From assembly GCA_038501785.1 (NCBI GenBank), contig JBAMJR010000040.1:6993501-7057500 (forward strand): a stretch of DNA of 64,000 nucleotides, given 5' to 3'. The notes below the pieces were generated by a model. It ran no database searches. It was not told where the DNA came from and saw nothing but the letters and a program-made list of their open reading frames with translations. The position numbers and the translations under genes are program-made. Shown piece after piece: positions 50,376-63,319 of this stretch. The stretch's first letter is position 1; each line of letters opens with the position of its first letter. Source of the DNA: Myoxocephalus aenaeus. Its lineage: Eukaryota > Chordata > Actinopteri > Perciformes > Cottidae.

Positions 50376-51718
50376 ATATGGCAAACAGCTAGAAGAGATA
50401 AATAGATAAAGAGATAAAGAGGTGAGAGACAGCTGATGTGTTTTGGTGTTTGGTATCATTATTATTTTGTCTCTTACTCTCGATGATAAGCATCCGTGGC
50501 ATCTTATTCCACCTCATCTCAGAGAGACAAACAGTGAATCCGGTGCTGTGCATCATTGTCTTTGTAGTTAAGGAAGCTAAAGGGGAGACACCAGGTGAAT
50601 AGGGGAGGAATAGTAAAACAACTTTTCTGAAAATGTATGTTTAAATACACAAAAGAGGCATTATCTTATTAAATGTGTGCTAATTTGCGAACGTTTCCAG
50701 AATGGGAATCTGAGCATTGGATAAAGTCGGGCTCAAAGTTCAGGTTAAATTGTTGTGGAGATATTAAGAGTCAAACAGTTTTACAGATGGAATTTTGGAT
50801 ATCTTTCTTTATTCTTTCTTTATTCTTTCTATCTTCTTTATTCTATGCCATGAATCAAAAAGTACTGATACAATCTATTTCTGCCAGTGTTTTCATCCAA
50901 ATCAGGCTATGAATGATATATGAACAAGACCCTCTGTAAAAAAAAGAACAAACTTCAGAATATAGATAGGAATCAAAGAGGAACGTTTGGTGTATGTAAG
51001 AGCGACTGAAGTGGAGATTTCTGGGTAAAAACTATATGAAATAAAACCGCCTTTAAAGATATGTTTTGTAAAATGACATACATTTTGAAGACAATACAAT
51101 TGAAAAGGGTAAAAACAATAAACGAATGTATCTTTATTAAACGCCTGACCAATGCAAAGAAACCGATATGATTCACAAGAATGATTACATAACCCCACGT
51201 TCCCGGTCCCACCCACAACAGGACGGCCGATTCAGGACTGAAGTAGGTCATCCATACGGACGCTGATCAGGCCACCATCACCCACCACAGCTCCTCCATC
51301 TGCGGAACGGTCAATACTAAAACTGTCTGGCGGTGCCAAAAAGCTTGGGAACTGTTGGCCAGCAAAGGCAGAAGTGACGCAGACGGAGACACACGACAAT
51401 GCGTCCCCCTTTTTTTTGCTTTTTGAGTCGAGACTGAAGCTGAGGAGACATTTGCTTGTGGTGAAATTTCACAGATTATTACCTCCACTGCTTGTTAACT
51501 GGCTTGTAATTGCCACGATTTCGGTGATCTCCAGCTGCCGCGCATAAACGTTCAGTGACAATCTGAGGCAGGTGTTGCCGATGGCAATGCAGAGCGGTGA
51601 ACCAAAACCGGATTGGATTTAAGAAGAGAAAAGCAGGCAGAATAAAAACAAATAGGAGCTCTGTGTGACACTGCATGAGGACGGACGGCAGTCACTCTGC
51701 ATCTCACTCAAGAGACGG

Positions 51719-52260
51719 CACGTAAGAAGTGGACGTGATCGCCGTGACGTCACGGTTTACGTCGTTTACGTGTTTGTCACCAACACCAAGAGGGTGGAGC
51801 TAAGTGCGACCAATTTCTGAATAAGACATTTTTAGACGAGCAAAATGGAAAAATGTACTTTAATGTACTGAAAACACACTATGTAAGGGTAGCAATTCCA
51901 CCACTAAAACCCTGAAAACTCCCAGAGAGGACAACACAGCGGTATTGACCTGCAAACACAAGGAAGCCACGCCCTGAAGCATACCCGGCATTATCCTCTA
52001 TTTAACTCTCATTGGGACCATAATTTACGAAATATACATCATGCTATATTGAAGAAGACTTGAAACTAGACATTAAGACCATAAACTCATGTTTACAATG
52101 TTTACTGAGGGAATAAACCAAGAGAGAAGTAGAGTCATTTTCTCATAGACTTCTATACAATCTGACGTATTAACGCCCCCTTGACGGCCATTAGAAAGAA
52201 TGCAAGTTTCAGGCACTTCTGCATTGGCTTCACTTTTCAGACCCGGAAGTTGCCGTCTGA
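51719..52260 (+). repeat. Dispersed repeat family member B (longest copy)
   Basis: About 540 bp, starting near AGAAGTGGACGTGATCGCCG then TGACGTCACGG and ending near CCCGGAAGTTGCCGTCTGA. It aligns by eye, block by block, with 23227-23610 and the reverse of 11330-11695, and has extra sequence in the middle (about 51815-52010). No coding capacity is evident. Confidence 0.85.
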
Positions 52261-52716
52261 TCTCACTGCATGACTGTTAAAGGCAAAATACTCCGACCAA
52301 CGTCTCCACGATTTTATAAATGTGTGATGTCTAAGGAGATTAAAAACCTACTAAGAAAACCAAAAGGTGGCGGTCACAGGGATACGAAACTGGATGCTTT
52401 TCAAGTCCCTGAGGGAATGTCATTAAACCCTTCCGAAGATTAGCCTCTTTTAATCGCCAGGAAATGTCTCGAGTCAGTTGACAATTGTAGTCAATTCAAG
52501 ACCGCCGTCCCTCAAGCCTCCCCGAAACGCCGCTCGGATGCTGGCCTTCTCGCACCCATTCCGCTCGGTGACTTTCCATGGCTGATTGAATTAATGTCGC
52601 ATCTGCTAGTGTTGACATGGGAACCCTACGGTGATATTTTGGTGCTGTCTGTTTCTGTTGGGTCTCCAAGCCGGGACACTCAGAGTAACAGGCAGTGTGG
52701 CCTGGCCTGGTGAGAG

Positions 52717-52719
<3 letters not shown>

Positions 52720-52787
<68 letters not shown>

Positions 52788-52878
52788 GCCACATGGCTAG
52801 AGGGTAATAATGTTAACAACAGGGTTGATAAGTTCATGTCCGCCAAACACAAACACACACACACACACACACACACAC
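52720..52878. repeat. TG tract (52720-52785) and CA tract (about 52854-52878)
   Basis: A 66-bp TG run, preceded by GAGAGAGAG, and a shorter CA run 70 nt later in the opposite sense. They could pair over about 25 bp. Confidence 0.95.
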
Positions 52879-53660
52879 TCATACACACTGTTGTGGCAAA
52901 ATAGCCTTCCTTCCCTAACTGTTCACTCATCTGAACTTCCTTAAATGGATTTATTAGAAAATGTTCAGCGAAGGGTTTATACAAGCGCAATCAAATTACA
53001 TTGCAGTGGAGTAAGACACCAGCTTTGAATAGGAGATGACAAACACTTTTTAAGCAAAAGATACTGGGTCTGTTAAAAGCATGAAGGGGAACATTATTTA
53101 CCTTTTGTTGTTACCCGGAAATACTCAGAAAGCCTCGACAAAGTGACCCTCATTGTGGATTTTACAGATAGGTCCTCTTTGTGGGGTCCTCTTCAACCTC
53201 AAGCAAGACGCATGCGCATTCCCCCCAGCATGTTTCACCAGATACCCGTCACACGGGGTGCTTCTGTTTTGCGCAAACTGTCAAATCCATAGAAAATTGC
53301 ATTTCTGATATTTGGTCGCTGTGGAAACGCCGTTTCCTTTGTGTGGGAACGAAGTGAACACATTGTTTATCCACAAGAGGCGGTGGAACTCCTGGTTCTG
53401 GCTGAGGGGGTCTCCAGCTGTGATGATTGCCCTCCCAGTTTCTGTTTAAGCGCCGACTCTCTGACACACACCCAGCTGATCCCGAAGAGCAAGCGCTCCG
53501 CAAAGGCCTCTTTGTACCACCTCGCATCTTCAATGTTGCACTTGAACACAACTTAGCCTACCAGCTGGTCGCCAACGCATGCGTTTATTCTGCACCTGCA
53601 TGAGAGGAGAACGCACCGTGTGGCCAAAGGTATGTGGACAGCACTGGCCCTTTTATACAT

Positions 53661-53679
53661 GTATATATATATATATATG
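53661..53679. repeat. Short (TA)n tract
   Basis: TGTATATATATATATATATG lies inside sequence that contains TGTGGCCAAAGGTATGTGGA (about 53619-53638). That motif resembles fragments common in fish DNA-transposon derivatives, but I could not define an element. Confidence 0.7.
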
Positions 53680-54876
53680 TTCTGAGGCTTTTCGTCCCGG
53701 TTTAGGGGAGCTTTCAATTTGGTTAAATTGGTCAAGACCAAGAAAGAAAAATAATACAATGTTGCCCTTCTGTTGTGGGGCGTTTTCACTGCAGACTCAC
53801 AGCAACTGAGTTTGCTTGGAGGCCGGCTGAGACTCATCTGTTCAGACGGGTTCTGATCCTGTTGCTCGGTCCCAACAGAGTTCCATTGGCGGTTTTCACG
53901 GCAGCCCAAAACGTATCCGAAACAAACGGGGCAAACGCATTTTACCCCCTCCCCCCACTAATGCCATTGTGGCTGAATGGGAGCAAATCCCTGCACCAAT
54001 GTTTCCAAATTCCGTTGGGAAGCCTGAAACCACAAGAGCGGAAGCTATTTTAGACAACGCACTCGTGGTTTTGGAATTTGAAGCTTTACGACCACATGTG
54101 GGAGGTAAATTCGGCTGTCCAGAATAAAAGTTAAGGAACTAACTGAAGCTCTTATTCTTAATCTCGCCCGAATGGTCAACCCACTTCAGAAACTACAGGT
54201 ACCGATCGGCCACAGCGGCGACTTGTCAGCAGCTGGCGGCCAGCTGGGTGTGTCGGGGCCCTCATAAACACACACACACATACATATTTGATGGCATATG
54301 GCACCGGCAAAAAGCCCAAATATATTGGGCATCAAAACAAAATACAGGACAACGACTGAATTACAATGGAGACCTTTGTCTCCCTGGAGAGGATGTTGAT
54401 AACATCGCTTTTTCTCGCTCTGTCTCGGAAGATAACTATGTCCACAAAGCAGTATAGTAGGAAGTAAGGTAAATTCAAATAACCATTTTCATCAGCTGAA
54501 GAAACACACAAATGCTTAAGAAAATCTTAGAAATCGTCCAGCAAACAAACAGAAGATCTGAAACCTGGCTTCATTTGGGACAGTAACTCCGGACTGCAAC
54601 AGATGAGCGTCTGTTTCTCCAGAGAGAGGGCGATCGCGGCATTGTCTGTCTAGACACTGATGCCTTAGAGTCATGCTGGGAGTGTGGGGAAAGGGGGAGG
54701 GGGTCATCACGTGCATGCCCATGCATGTGCACAAGAGCTGTGGGGAAAAGAAAGCCAACAGGCATCCCAGCTGTAATTAGCGTAATGTTGCTAGTAGGCT
54801 CAGCGAGATGCTCGCTGAATGAGAATGGAGCGAAGTTCACTGCGCGGTCGCGAGTTCAGAGAGTGGCTGCAACTCA

Positions 54877-54878
<2 letters not shown>

Positions 54879-54913
<35 letters not shown>

Positions 54914-55099
54914 CGTACACTGTATATACATTCACACACTGATAATACATTGGCTGATACACACATGCATGTAGAATAGCTCTCCCTCAGATAGTTAGAG
55001 CGTCTGGTCAGTGTCACTGTGGTCGAGGCAGACGACACTGATAGTCTCTGTGCCACAAACTGGCCTCGGCACTGCAGAGCAGCCAGGCTCTCTCGCTTT

Positions 55100-55148
<49 letters not shown>
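54879..55148. repeat. Two (CA)n tracts (54879-54911 and 55102-55148)
   Basis: Two CA runs in the same orientation about 190 nt apart. Confidence 0.96.
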
Positions 55149-55152
<4 letters not shown>

Positions 55153-56220
55153 ATCAAAGATGTGTTTTGAGAATATGTTATAACAAGATAGACGGCATAT
55201 CGTTATAACCACAAAAGGTTTCTTGTTTTAAGTTGTTTGTCGTTATAAAACCAGTAAATTGTTCACGTTATAGCAGGATTATTGCACAGGTACATGCTTC
55301 CCTGTGTTTTGTTTAACGAATCCCTTGAATATTTTTTTTTTGTTGCGTTCCCGCCGAGCTGAAGCTATTGATATGACATGAAGGAAAGTTTCACTTGGGG
55401 GCGATTCATGACCCTCGAAATCACCTTGATAGTTTCATTAAGGAAGACTCAACACGTTCTACTGCCTTTCTCGAGCAAAAAAAAGTTTCATTTGTGCTTT
55501 TTGTCAACTCTCTTTCAAGGAATTAACAATTATTAGCTGCAGCAGCATGTAATTTGCGATAAGTGATGTTTGACTCTTCAATTGAGCAAAAGAGACGGTC
55601 AGTGACGGTTAAAACTTGAAATTGCTCTTTGGTTATTAAAAAAGGAAGAGTTCAAGAGATTCGTCGTTTAGCAAATCCAGGCGCTCTGCCAACCTGGACC
55701 TGCATCAAAAAAGAAATGTTGAATCACATTTAACAAAACAAATGAATATAGGTTATTATTAATCCTTTTAGTAAAGGTTTTAAGTAAGTCATCTGGGAGG
55801 TGGGAGGAGACGTGCACAAAAAAAATAACCCTGGACCGAGATGGCAGCTCCGCAGGTTTTCGTGATGGAGAGTGGGAACAAGGTCAAAAGAGAATGGCGA
55901 CGAAAGTGATGGAGAGAGAGAAAGATGGAAAGTGACGGCTCGATGCGTCCCTCAGCCTCCTTCCCCTTCCGCAGCCCGTCGCTTCTTACCATCTCGAGAA
56001 ACACTATGCAAATGTCGCCGTCGCCCGTGCCACCGCCGCGCGGCGCGCTCTAATGTCATGTTGGCAGTAACAGTAAGCAGTAATCATATTTAAGGAGTAT
56101 GGGTGGGGGAAATCAAACAAGGGTCTTTATTATCCAGCGATTCCTAATCCGATAAGCTGTCATCACTTCACTCTGCAGCAATGCTTTCGAAAGAAGAAGG
56201 AACGCTCTCTGCTGCAAAGG

Positions 56221-56223
<3 letters not shown>

Positions 56224-56254
<31 letters not shown>

Positions 56255-56306
56255 TCAGTCTGACTAAAGTCTCTCTCTCTTTCTCTTTCTCTTTCTCTCT
56301 CTCTCA
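56224..56306. repeat. Inverted (GA)n / (CT)n pair
   Basis: A GA run at 56224-56252 faces a CT-rich run at about 56270-56306 across a 17-nt loop. This could form a long hairpin or an intramolecular triplex. Confidence 0.9.
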
Positions 56307-56431
56307 GACAAATCTGGATTTAGCCCTGTTATTGTGTCTGTCGGGTTGTGGGTAATTAAATGTAGCTGATAATTTGATCTTTTTGTCTTGTGTCTATTCT
56401 TCCCGTTCTCATAGCCGCCGTGGGAGACTGC

Positions 56432-56433
<2 letters not shown>

Positions 56434-56480
<47 letters not shown>

Positions 56481-56657
56481 AAGTGTGTGTGTGCGCATGT
56501 GGAAGATCAGACTTGCGATGCCATGAAAGACTGCGCTCCCCTTTTAGACGTCTTCCAATTAGAAGGTTAAACAAAGGAAAGTGTTGAATAGCAGCTTTAC
56601 CCCGGAGGACGCAACAACAAGAAAGAAAAGGAGAGGGAGGCACAGGTTGACCCACCC

Positions 56658-56699
<42 letters not shown>
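56434..56699. repeat. TG tract (56434-56478) facing CA tract (56660-56699)
   Basis: Complementary arms of about 40-45 bp separated by about 180 nt of unique sequence. Confidence 0.95.
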
Positions 56700-56704
<5 letters not shown>

Positions 56705-57096
56705 TACAGATAATGGCTGCACTGTCCGATTTGCCCTGTCCTGTCTGTGTTTTGAATGATTTTATTGCTCCATATTATGAATTTTACAACTCTCTCAGGT
56801 CATTATAGATATGAGTTATTATATACTGCTGGGTCATAAAGGTTTCAAAGCCAAAATGTGTGCTCTTACTGTAACAATGTTGTCTGCCAAGGTTGTCTTT
56901 CTCCATATTTCTTCCATTGCTATGGCAACTTGGTTTTTCTAATAAACACCCATTTGAGCCACCGGAGTGGACGGAGTAGCCACGCGGTGCAGAGGGATGA
57001 GAGAATGGAGAGAGCAGACAGGAAACAATCAATCAGAAGCCCTCTCCCTGGCGCATCTCGCCCTCCCTTTCTTTCTTTATTAAACTTCCTCTCCGT

Positions 57097-57109
57097 TGAC
57101 CTTTGACCT
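57097..57109 (-). promoter_or_regulatory. Perfect DR1 nuclear-receptor half-site pair
   Basis: The minus strand reads AGGTCAAAGGTCA: two AGGTCA half sites in direct repeat with one base between. This is the consensus for RXR heterodimers, HNF4 and COUP-TF. It is a sequence match only, and occupancy is unknown. Confidence 0.4.
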
Positions 57110-57336
57110 CGCCGTTCCCAGCTCCCCACGAGCTCTAAAAGTGAAGCTTTTTGCCTTTTGAACTCGTCTACAAGCTTTCGCCCCGAGGCTGACTGACTAA
57201 ATGTTTCTCAGTGCTTTTCTTTCTCCCCCCTTCCCTTTCTTTGCAGAAATAAACAACTCACAATGGCTGACCTGGGAGCAGCACTAGCAGATTACGGGTT
57301 CAATCCAAATAAACAATAAAGGGGAGGAAAAAACTT

Positions 57337-57338
<2 letters not shown>

Positions 57339-57426
<88 letters not shown>

Positions 57427-57451
57427 TACATACAGTATATATATATATATT
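57339..57451. repeat. Compound (TA)n(CA)n(TA)n microsatellite, about 113 bp
   Basis: A pure TA run of 72 bp, then (CA)8, CATACATACAG, and a second TA run. It is a strong cruciform-prone and easily melted segment. Confidence 0.97.
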
Positions 57452-59610
57452 TATACGTAAAACACACCGCTGTCCCCCATTGGCTCAATCCCGCTTGGTG
57501 CCTAATAGTCGACGCAACCTTTTCTTCTGTTTTTTTTCTGCTTTGCTGTAATGTGTGGTACATACTATTTAGGTAAGAAAATCGTGAGAAACCCCAGACG
57601 TAACAACATATTAAACTGATCTCTAATATTTGAGTGGTACTCATACACGATTCAGACCACACACTTAGCGTTTACACAGAACCTTTTCAGAGTCGTGATT
57701 CCAGGGACTCGCATGATCAAACGTGACTTCCGAAAAAACAAACGTGTGGGCGGCCGGTCACGTCTTGCACCTAAAAAAACAAAGAATTCCACTGGCTTGC
57801 CCTCCATTGCCGACTGACCACCAGAGACAGGCGTTCTGTTCCCGGGCTGCACACGTGGGCAGCACCCGGTCGGCTCGCTCTCGTTGGCTTTTTTACGCGG
57901 TCTTTTGCGCTGCAGGTTTGTGAAATTGAGAAGGCGCTGATCCGATCGGTAACATCATGACTATGTCTGTAAACGCCTCACACAACAAGATAATTTGGGC
58001 AGATTGTCGAGGTGAACCAGACCCAAAATCTGTCCAATTATCCTCGAGGCTGAAATAATGAAACACTAACAGAGAAAATGGGTGGCCTTGGATAACTGCT
58101 ATCTTCACGATAGCTAGTTATTAACCGGCTCAGGTTTCCAGTCTGGGGTTTCCTCTCTGGATAGTTTGTGTGAAAGAGGCAGAGTTCCGTTTGACGAGCC
58201 AATCACATGCAACATCCTCACAACCATGAACTAATATCACAGGAAATGTTGAAATGTGGCACAGCTTTGCTTGTTTACTGCTGTGAAGGCCGCTCCACAG
58301 TAATAGGAAGACATGTTGAGTCTCATGTGCAGCATGTGAGTCCTCAACCCTATGGGGACAATAAAGTATATCATATTGTAAATATAGCACATGCAAAGTA
58401 AATAAGAAGCTGGGGAAGCATTATGAGTAATCTCCCAAGATTAATTTAGATAAAAGCTAGAAAATAAAGAATCACATTTAGGCCTTTGGCATTTTCAATA
58501 TTCAGTATTGCCTCGAGGGCCCTGTGGAAAACAAATTGATTATCTACAACACAATGATCCATTTGTTTTCATAATTGAATTATTGTGAATAAGTGACACA
58601 CAAAGTAAAGTCCAGTGGAGAGCATTAGACCTTTGGCCCTGCAGGTCAAGCAGTTCACAGATGCTCCCACCGTTTCCAAACACTTTTTTCAGAGACTAAG
58701 AGGGTTGAGATAGTGTTGACATGTGTGATGCCTCAGTACCAGAATACACCACAGAAGATCAGCTGCAGCCTGTGCACCATTACGCGAATGTCGAGTTCAA
58801 ACTCAAAGTTCATCACAACACAAACCACAGCTCCCGTCCCTCTATATCTTTTATTAGACACGTAAAGTCTGATGTCATTGATATTCCCGTGGATTAAAAG
58901 TTACTTCACGTTTCTTCTCTCGACTGCAACCTTCCTTGTGGCCTCTTTCTGGGCTCTTTTTCTTTGATTAATGCCTGTGGTTGTGGTGTATTGCTCGCCG
59001 CAGATTTCTGGTCATGCATACGGAGCACGCGCTCGACCACAGAGGCCATTCTCCAAAAGGGAAGACACGTTCCAATGCGTTCCAAGAATCTGTTATCCCT
59101 TCGAATCTGTGACCCCAAACCTTCCCCTCCCTGCATCTCTCCGCCTAAATCCCTCCCTCCGCATCGTGTCATCCGTCCAACAGAGAGGAAAACAAACAAA
59201 CGGGAGACAGAGAGAGACTCTTGGCTGGCGTGCAGCTTGTTTGGACTGATACAGGAGAGTGTGGAGAGCCCTCTCATCTCTAATCTCACCCCTTTTTCCT
59301 CTCGCCGGTCCCCCCTCCCCCCATTCAGTCCCTTTTTTTTTGCTACGACTGCAAAATAAACCACGGGAATTACGGAAAAGAACGCACCCACCAGATGCGT
59401 GATGGTGACTCTCTTTTAACTCTCACATTTAACATGTGTAGTATGAAGAACATTAGTTTGAGATAAAAATTAAAAACAAAAAAAATCTCAATGTCTTGCA
59501 GTTGAGAGAAAAACAAAGAAAACCAAAATGTTAAACAGGGATAAGAAATACAAATCAATCTAGTTTGAGATAACAGCCACAGTTCAGGAGCAATTTGACA
59601 GAGTGTCTTG

Positions 59611-60398
59611 GTCTAGCCCAGGGGTGGGCAAACTTTTTGGCTCAGGGGCCACATTGAATTAAAAAATTTGACAGACGGGCCGGGCCAGTATCAGATGGAT
59701 GGAGAGTGTTTGGCTTATCGCCGTCGGGTCTCTCCGTGAAAAAGAGCTGTCTTTTCCGGTATCGATTATGGAATAAATAACCACTAGTTTTGCTTTATAC
59801 TTGTTGTGGAAGTCCCAAACATGTCGGAACATGAAACACCCTTGTGTTTGGGTTCATAATATTATCCGTAGCCGCACACAGCTCGGTGAATTTCTCCGAC
59901 TCCTCCAGGAACTGCGCCGGTCTTATCTCCGTAAAACGGATACCGATTCTGCCATCCACCTTGGAAATAACCACCAGTTCTGCTTTATACTTGTTGTGTA
60001 AACTCCACATACGTCGGAACATCAAACTCCGTGGTGTCTGGGTTCATAATATTATCCGTAGTCCCACAACAGCGTCTGAATGACAGCCGCTGCACACACG
60101 AAAAGCCTAAAAGAGCGCTGTGCAATAAATAAGCATGAAGAAACATCAACGCTGGTCTGTTGTGGTCATCGTGCTTCGGGAAACTGAACTTGGGAACGGA
60201 GAAGCGCTACAGCGGTCTTTACTATAACTTATAATTATTTAAAATAAAAAACTTTTTTTTAATATATTTTTTTAATAACTTTTTTTTAATATATTTTTTT
60301 AATGTTATAATAATTATAATACTCGGCGGGCCGTATATTAATACTCGGCGGGCCGTATCCGGCCCGCGGGCCGTAGTTTGCCCACCTCTTGTCTAGCC
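59611..60398. mobile_element. Non-autonomous hAT-type transposon (772 bp) with perfect 8-bp target duplication
   Basis: The element lies at 59619-60390. Its left end is CAGGGGTGGGCAAACT and its right end AGTTTGCCCACCTCTT, with 14 of 16 terminal positions complementary. It is flanked on both sides by GTCTAGCC (59611-59618 and 60391-60398). The 8-bp duplication and the CAGGGGTGGGC terminus fit the hAT superfamily (Charlie-like). It carries subterminal GGGCCGGGCC and CGGCGGGCCG motifs and an internal duplication (about 59775-59880 and 59965-60070). No DDE or BED transposase motif is visible; a 76-codon minus-strand frame (59795-60025) is probably a remnant or chance frame. Confidence 0.92.
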
Positions 60399-61776
60399 AG
60401 TTATACGTTTAACTGCGCACACAAAAAACAACAACACATGGTGCTGACAAGACGTTGTCGGTGCAGTGGCGGTGGCGGCGTGTTAATAAACCAAATGGCC
60501 TTTCTGTTACACTGTATTAATCTGATTACACCGATACGCTCTCCTGTCCACTGCTTTCCCAACTGGGCCCCGGAGGCCCCGCCGGGGTCCCTGCATGGGT
60601 GACGGTGGGCCCCGGAGGAGAATGTGGAATAGTGGAATTTCACCACTGTTCAATTGACCAAAAGCTGTCCTGATGGCCTCGGCTCTGGTCTAGTCAAGTG
60701 TACAATGATGCGATTGTTCCGACAAAGTAAGCTGAGGCGGCTATCATGTGGCGGGACCCGTTGTTTGTACCTCTGGCGTCACCGGCTCATGCGATTAAAT
60801 GTCACGACACCGAGTCAGGGTGCAGATTATCGACACACACTGTGCAGTTCCAATGAGGCTGGCCTCACAAGGAAGCGAACGGTGTTTGTTCAAACGCCTA
60901 AAACACTGACCTCAGCTTTTATTTACACCTTCCAACGTTGTGTCCATTTCACCCGAGCGTTGTAGTCCTTTAAAGCTCGGCCAGCCTCATCATTCCCTAA
61001 CCACGTAACATTTATTTCTTCACCAAGAATACAGAATTTCCCTAACCTTTACCAAAGTAATTTGGTTGGCATTTGTTTGTTTTTATATTTGATACTTTCA
61101 GATGAATTATGCCAGATCAAATTATCATCAACATAGTATTACAAGTCTCTCAGCAAAGGATGAGAGTGTCCATATTGCCTCTTTAATAATGTAAATGTTC
61201 CATAATTGCTTACTTATATTATATATTACAGAAGCTGCTTTGCATTTTCTATATTGTTTTGTTTATTTTGTGTGTATATATATACATATATACATATATT
61301 GCATTCCCTCCTACTTTCACTACCAACCACTGATCTGTTGTTCATTCTGTGCATTAGTTCATATTTCTCTGTATGAACTCTTGTTTGCACCATCTGGTGT
61401 CGATGTTAATCTGTGTGCATTGACAATTCATCTTGTTCCTAATCTCATTCATCCTCTCGTCCACTTTACTTGATAGGATGATCGTACTCAAAAACAATCT
61501 GGGAAAAACACATCGGGGTGTCAGTTTTAAGAAGGTGTAGCCTCCGGGGGGACAAAGGTAAATATTTGGGGCGTTTTGCGGCGCAGCCAGCGGATATCCG
61601 GATAACAAATACCGGGGCCAAGGCGTCCTCTTCCATGCGCCGGGCCACTATTTGCAGTCCCGTTAGCAACGTGAGAAGTGGGAACGGACAGTCGTTGGAG
61701 TTGAGAGACGACGTCTACGACTGGATTGATTGCATGAAGGTAACTGTTTATTTGTCAGCAAATAAAAAAAGGCTGT

Positions 61777-61798
61777 ATCATCATCATCATCATCATCA
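61777..61798. repeat. (ATC)7 microsatellite
   Basis: A short trinucleotide run on the plus strand; in one frame it would encode poly(His), but it is not in a supported gene. Confidence 0.93.
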
Positions 61799-62998
61799 GA
61801 AGAAGACAGTGTTCTCTTTTGTTCCCCACAAAGACTGTTTACCTGCATACAACCAACGCCTGCTCAAAGGTGATTGGTTATTACTCCTTGGAGAGTAGAT
61901 GGGAACCAAACCGCCTCACATACCCAAAACCTGTTTCAGATGTCTGTTTATAGAGATGATGTTAAAACTGTACATTTTAGAGCAGTAACGTCTAATGTAT
62001 AACTGTCATATTTGAGCATATCCACTGTGTGGCTCACTTTCTACATTTGGTCCCACCCTCACTACATGTACTTGGTCGCTTTCATTCCGGCTGCTGGACT
62101 CGTTGTATTTTTTTGTTTTGCAGTTTCAAACGTTTGCTCGATTCTTACTTTGACCGTTGAAGAGAAGAAGAAAAAAAAGTCAGTTTGAGCCATTTTATTT
62201 TCACCCACTGACCTCAGTCATGTCACAACAAGCAACGACCGGTCAAAGAAGACTTCTGTGCTCAATTTGTTTTCTATTTTCTGATGAGAAAAACAGTTAA
62301 ACCAAAGCTTCCAGAACAAGTTCATGCCAGGAAAACAAGTACAATCGTCCATCCCCTGATCAATCTTTGATCCTTTAACTTCTATCACTCTCCACCATCC
62401 ATCTATTCCATTATTCTGCCCCTCATCTCTCTGCTATAATCTCCAATTCGGCCGTCCCCGGTGCATTGTAATCTGCTGTAATCTGACGGATTAACCTCGC
62501 TGCGCTTTCTCATCAGCGGATGGTGCTGGCTCAGAGCTGTGGCTCCAACCACGATGCTCGTTTTTTACTTCTTGCCAGTCTGTGCAAATGCGTGCACGGT
62601 TCCCTTTGTGTTCATGTGAAATACGGCAAGGGGAAGCAGGGAGGGAGAGATGTGGAACATATATAAATACAACACAATCACAGATACATCGGGGGGAAAA
62701 AAAAATGTGTGTTTGTAGCAGATGAGGAGAGGCATATGAAAGTATCTCACCTTGAAATAGCCAAAGCAAATAAAAAGATAATCAGATTTAATCCTGCCCA
62801 AAAAGGAGAAGAGCAATGACAATTGTTGTACAACATATTGTGAAATCTGGTGGTTTTTGTGAATGCAGTTTGTACCTATGCTGCTTACACGGCAAAGAAA
62901 CATGTCATCCTACCGTTTAGTACATAATATAACACGCCCAACAGCCATCTTCCAGAGTTTGAAGGATTTATATTTAGATACTGGTTTGCAGTGTGAAT

Positions 62999-63030
62999 GT
63001 ACAAAATTAAAGATGTACAAAATTAAAGAT
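62999..63030. repeat. 16-bp direct duplication
   Basis: GTACAAAATTAAAGAT occurs twice in tandem. Confidence 0.9.
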
Positions 63031-63082
63031 GTAAAAAAAAAAAACACAGAGGCAGTCAACACACACACACATTGTTGTTTTT

Positions 63083-63084
<2 letters not shown>

Positions 63085-63146
<62 letters not shown>

Positions 63147-63228
63147 ACAGTCTAGCATGGTGCTTTCAAATGGCTGAATTACTTGTGCCTGGTTTAGGAC
63201 GTGATCGGGAGCACTAGACCAAATCCTG

Positions 63229-63317
<89 letters not shown>
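63085..63317. repeat. Two (CA)n tracts (63085-63145 and 63233-63317)
   Basis: Two long CA tracts in the same orientation about 87 nt apart. The intervening sequence is unique. Confidence 0.97.

Positions 63318-63319
<2 letters not shown>

Noticed and set aside
53249..53551. Overlapping frames of 60-100 codons with normal composition
   Set aside because: No recognisable domain on either strand and no matching splice sites; sequence to the right resembles transposon debris.
58340..58385. ACAATAAAGT near 58359 as a polyadenylation signal of a gene
   Set aside because: It resembles the common fish retroposon tail and no coding exon precedes it.
59795..60025. 76-codon minus-strand frame in the hAT element as a functional gene
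   Set aside because: It spans the internal duplication in shifted frames and lacks transposase motifs; best treated as a remnant.
61518..61898. 126-codon plus-strand frame with a His run
   Set aside because: The His run is an (ATC)n microsatellite and the rest shows no domain. It may be a retroelement scrap, but I cannot support a call.
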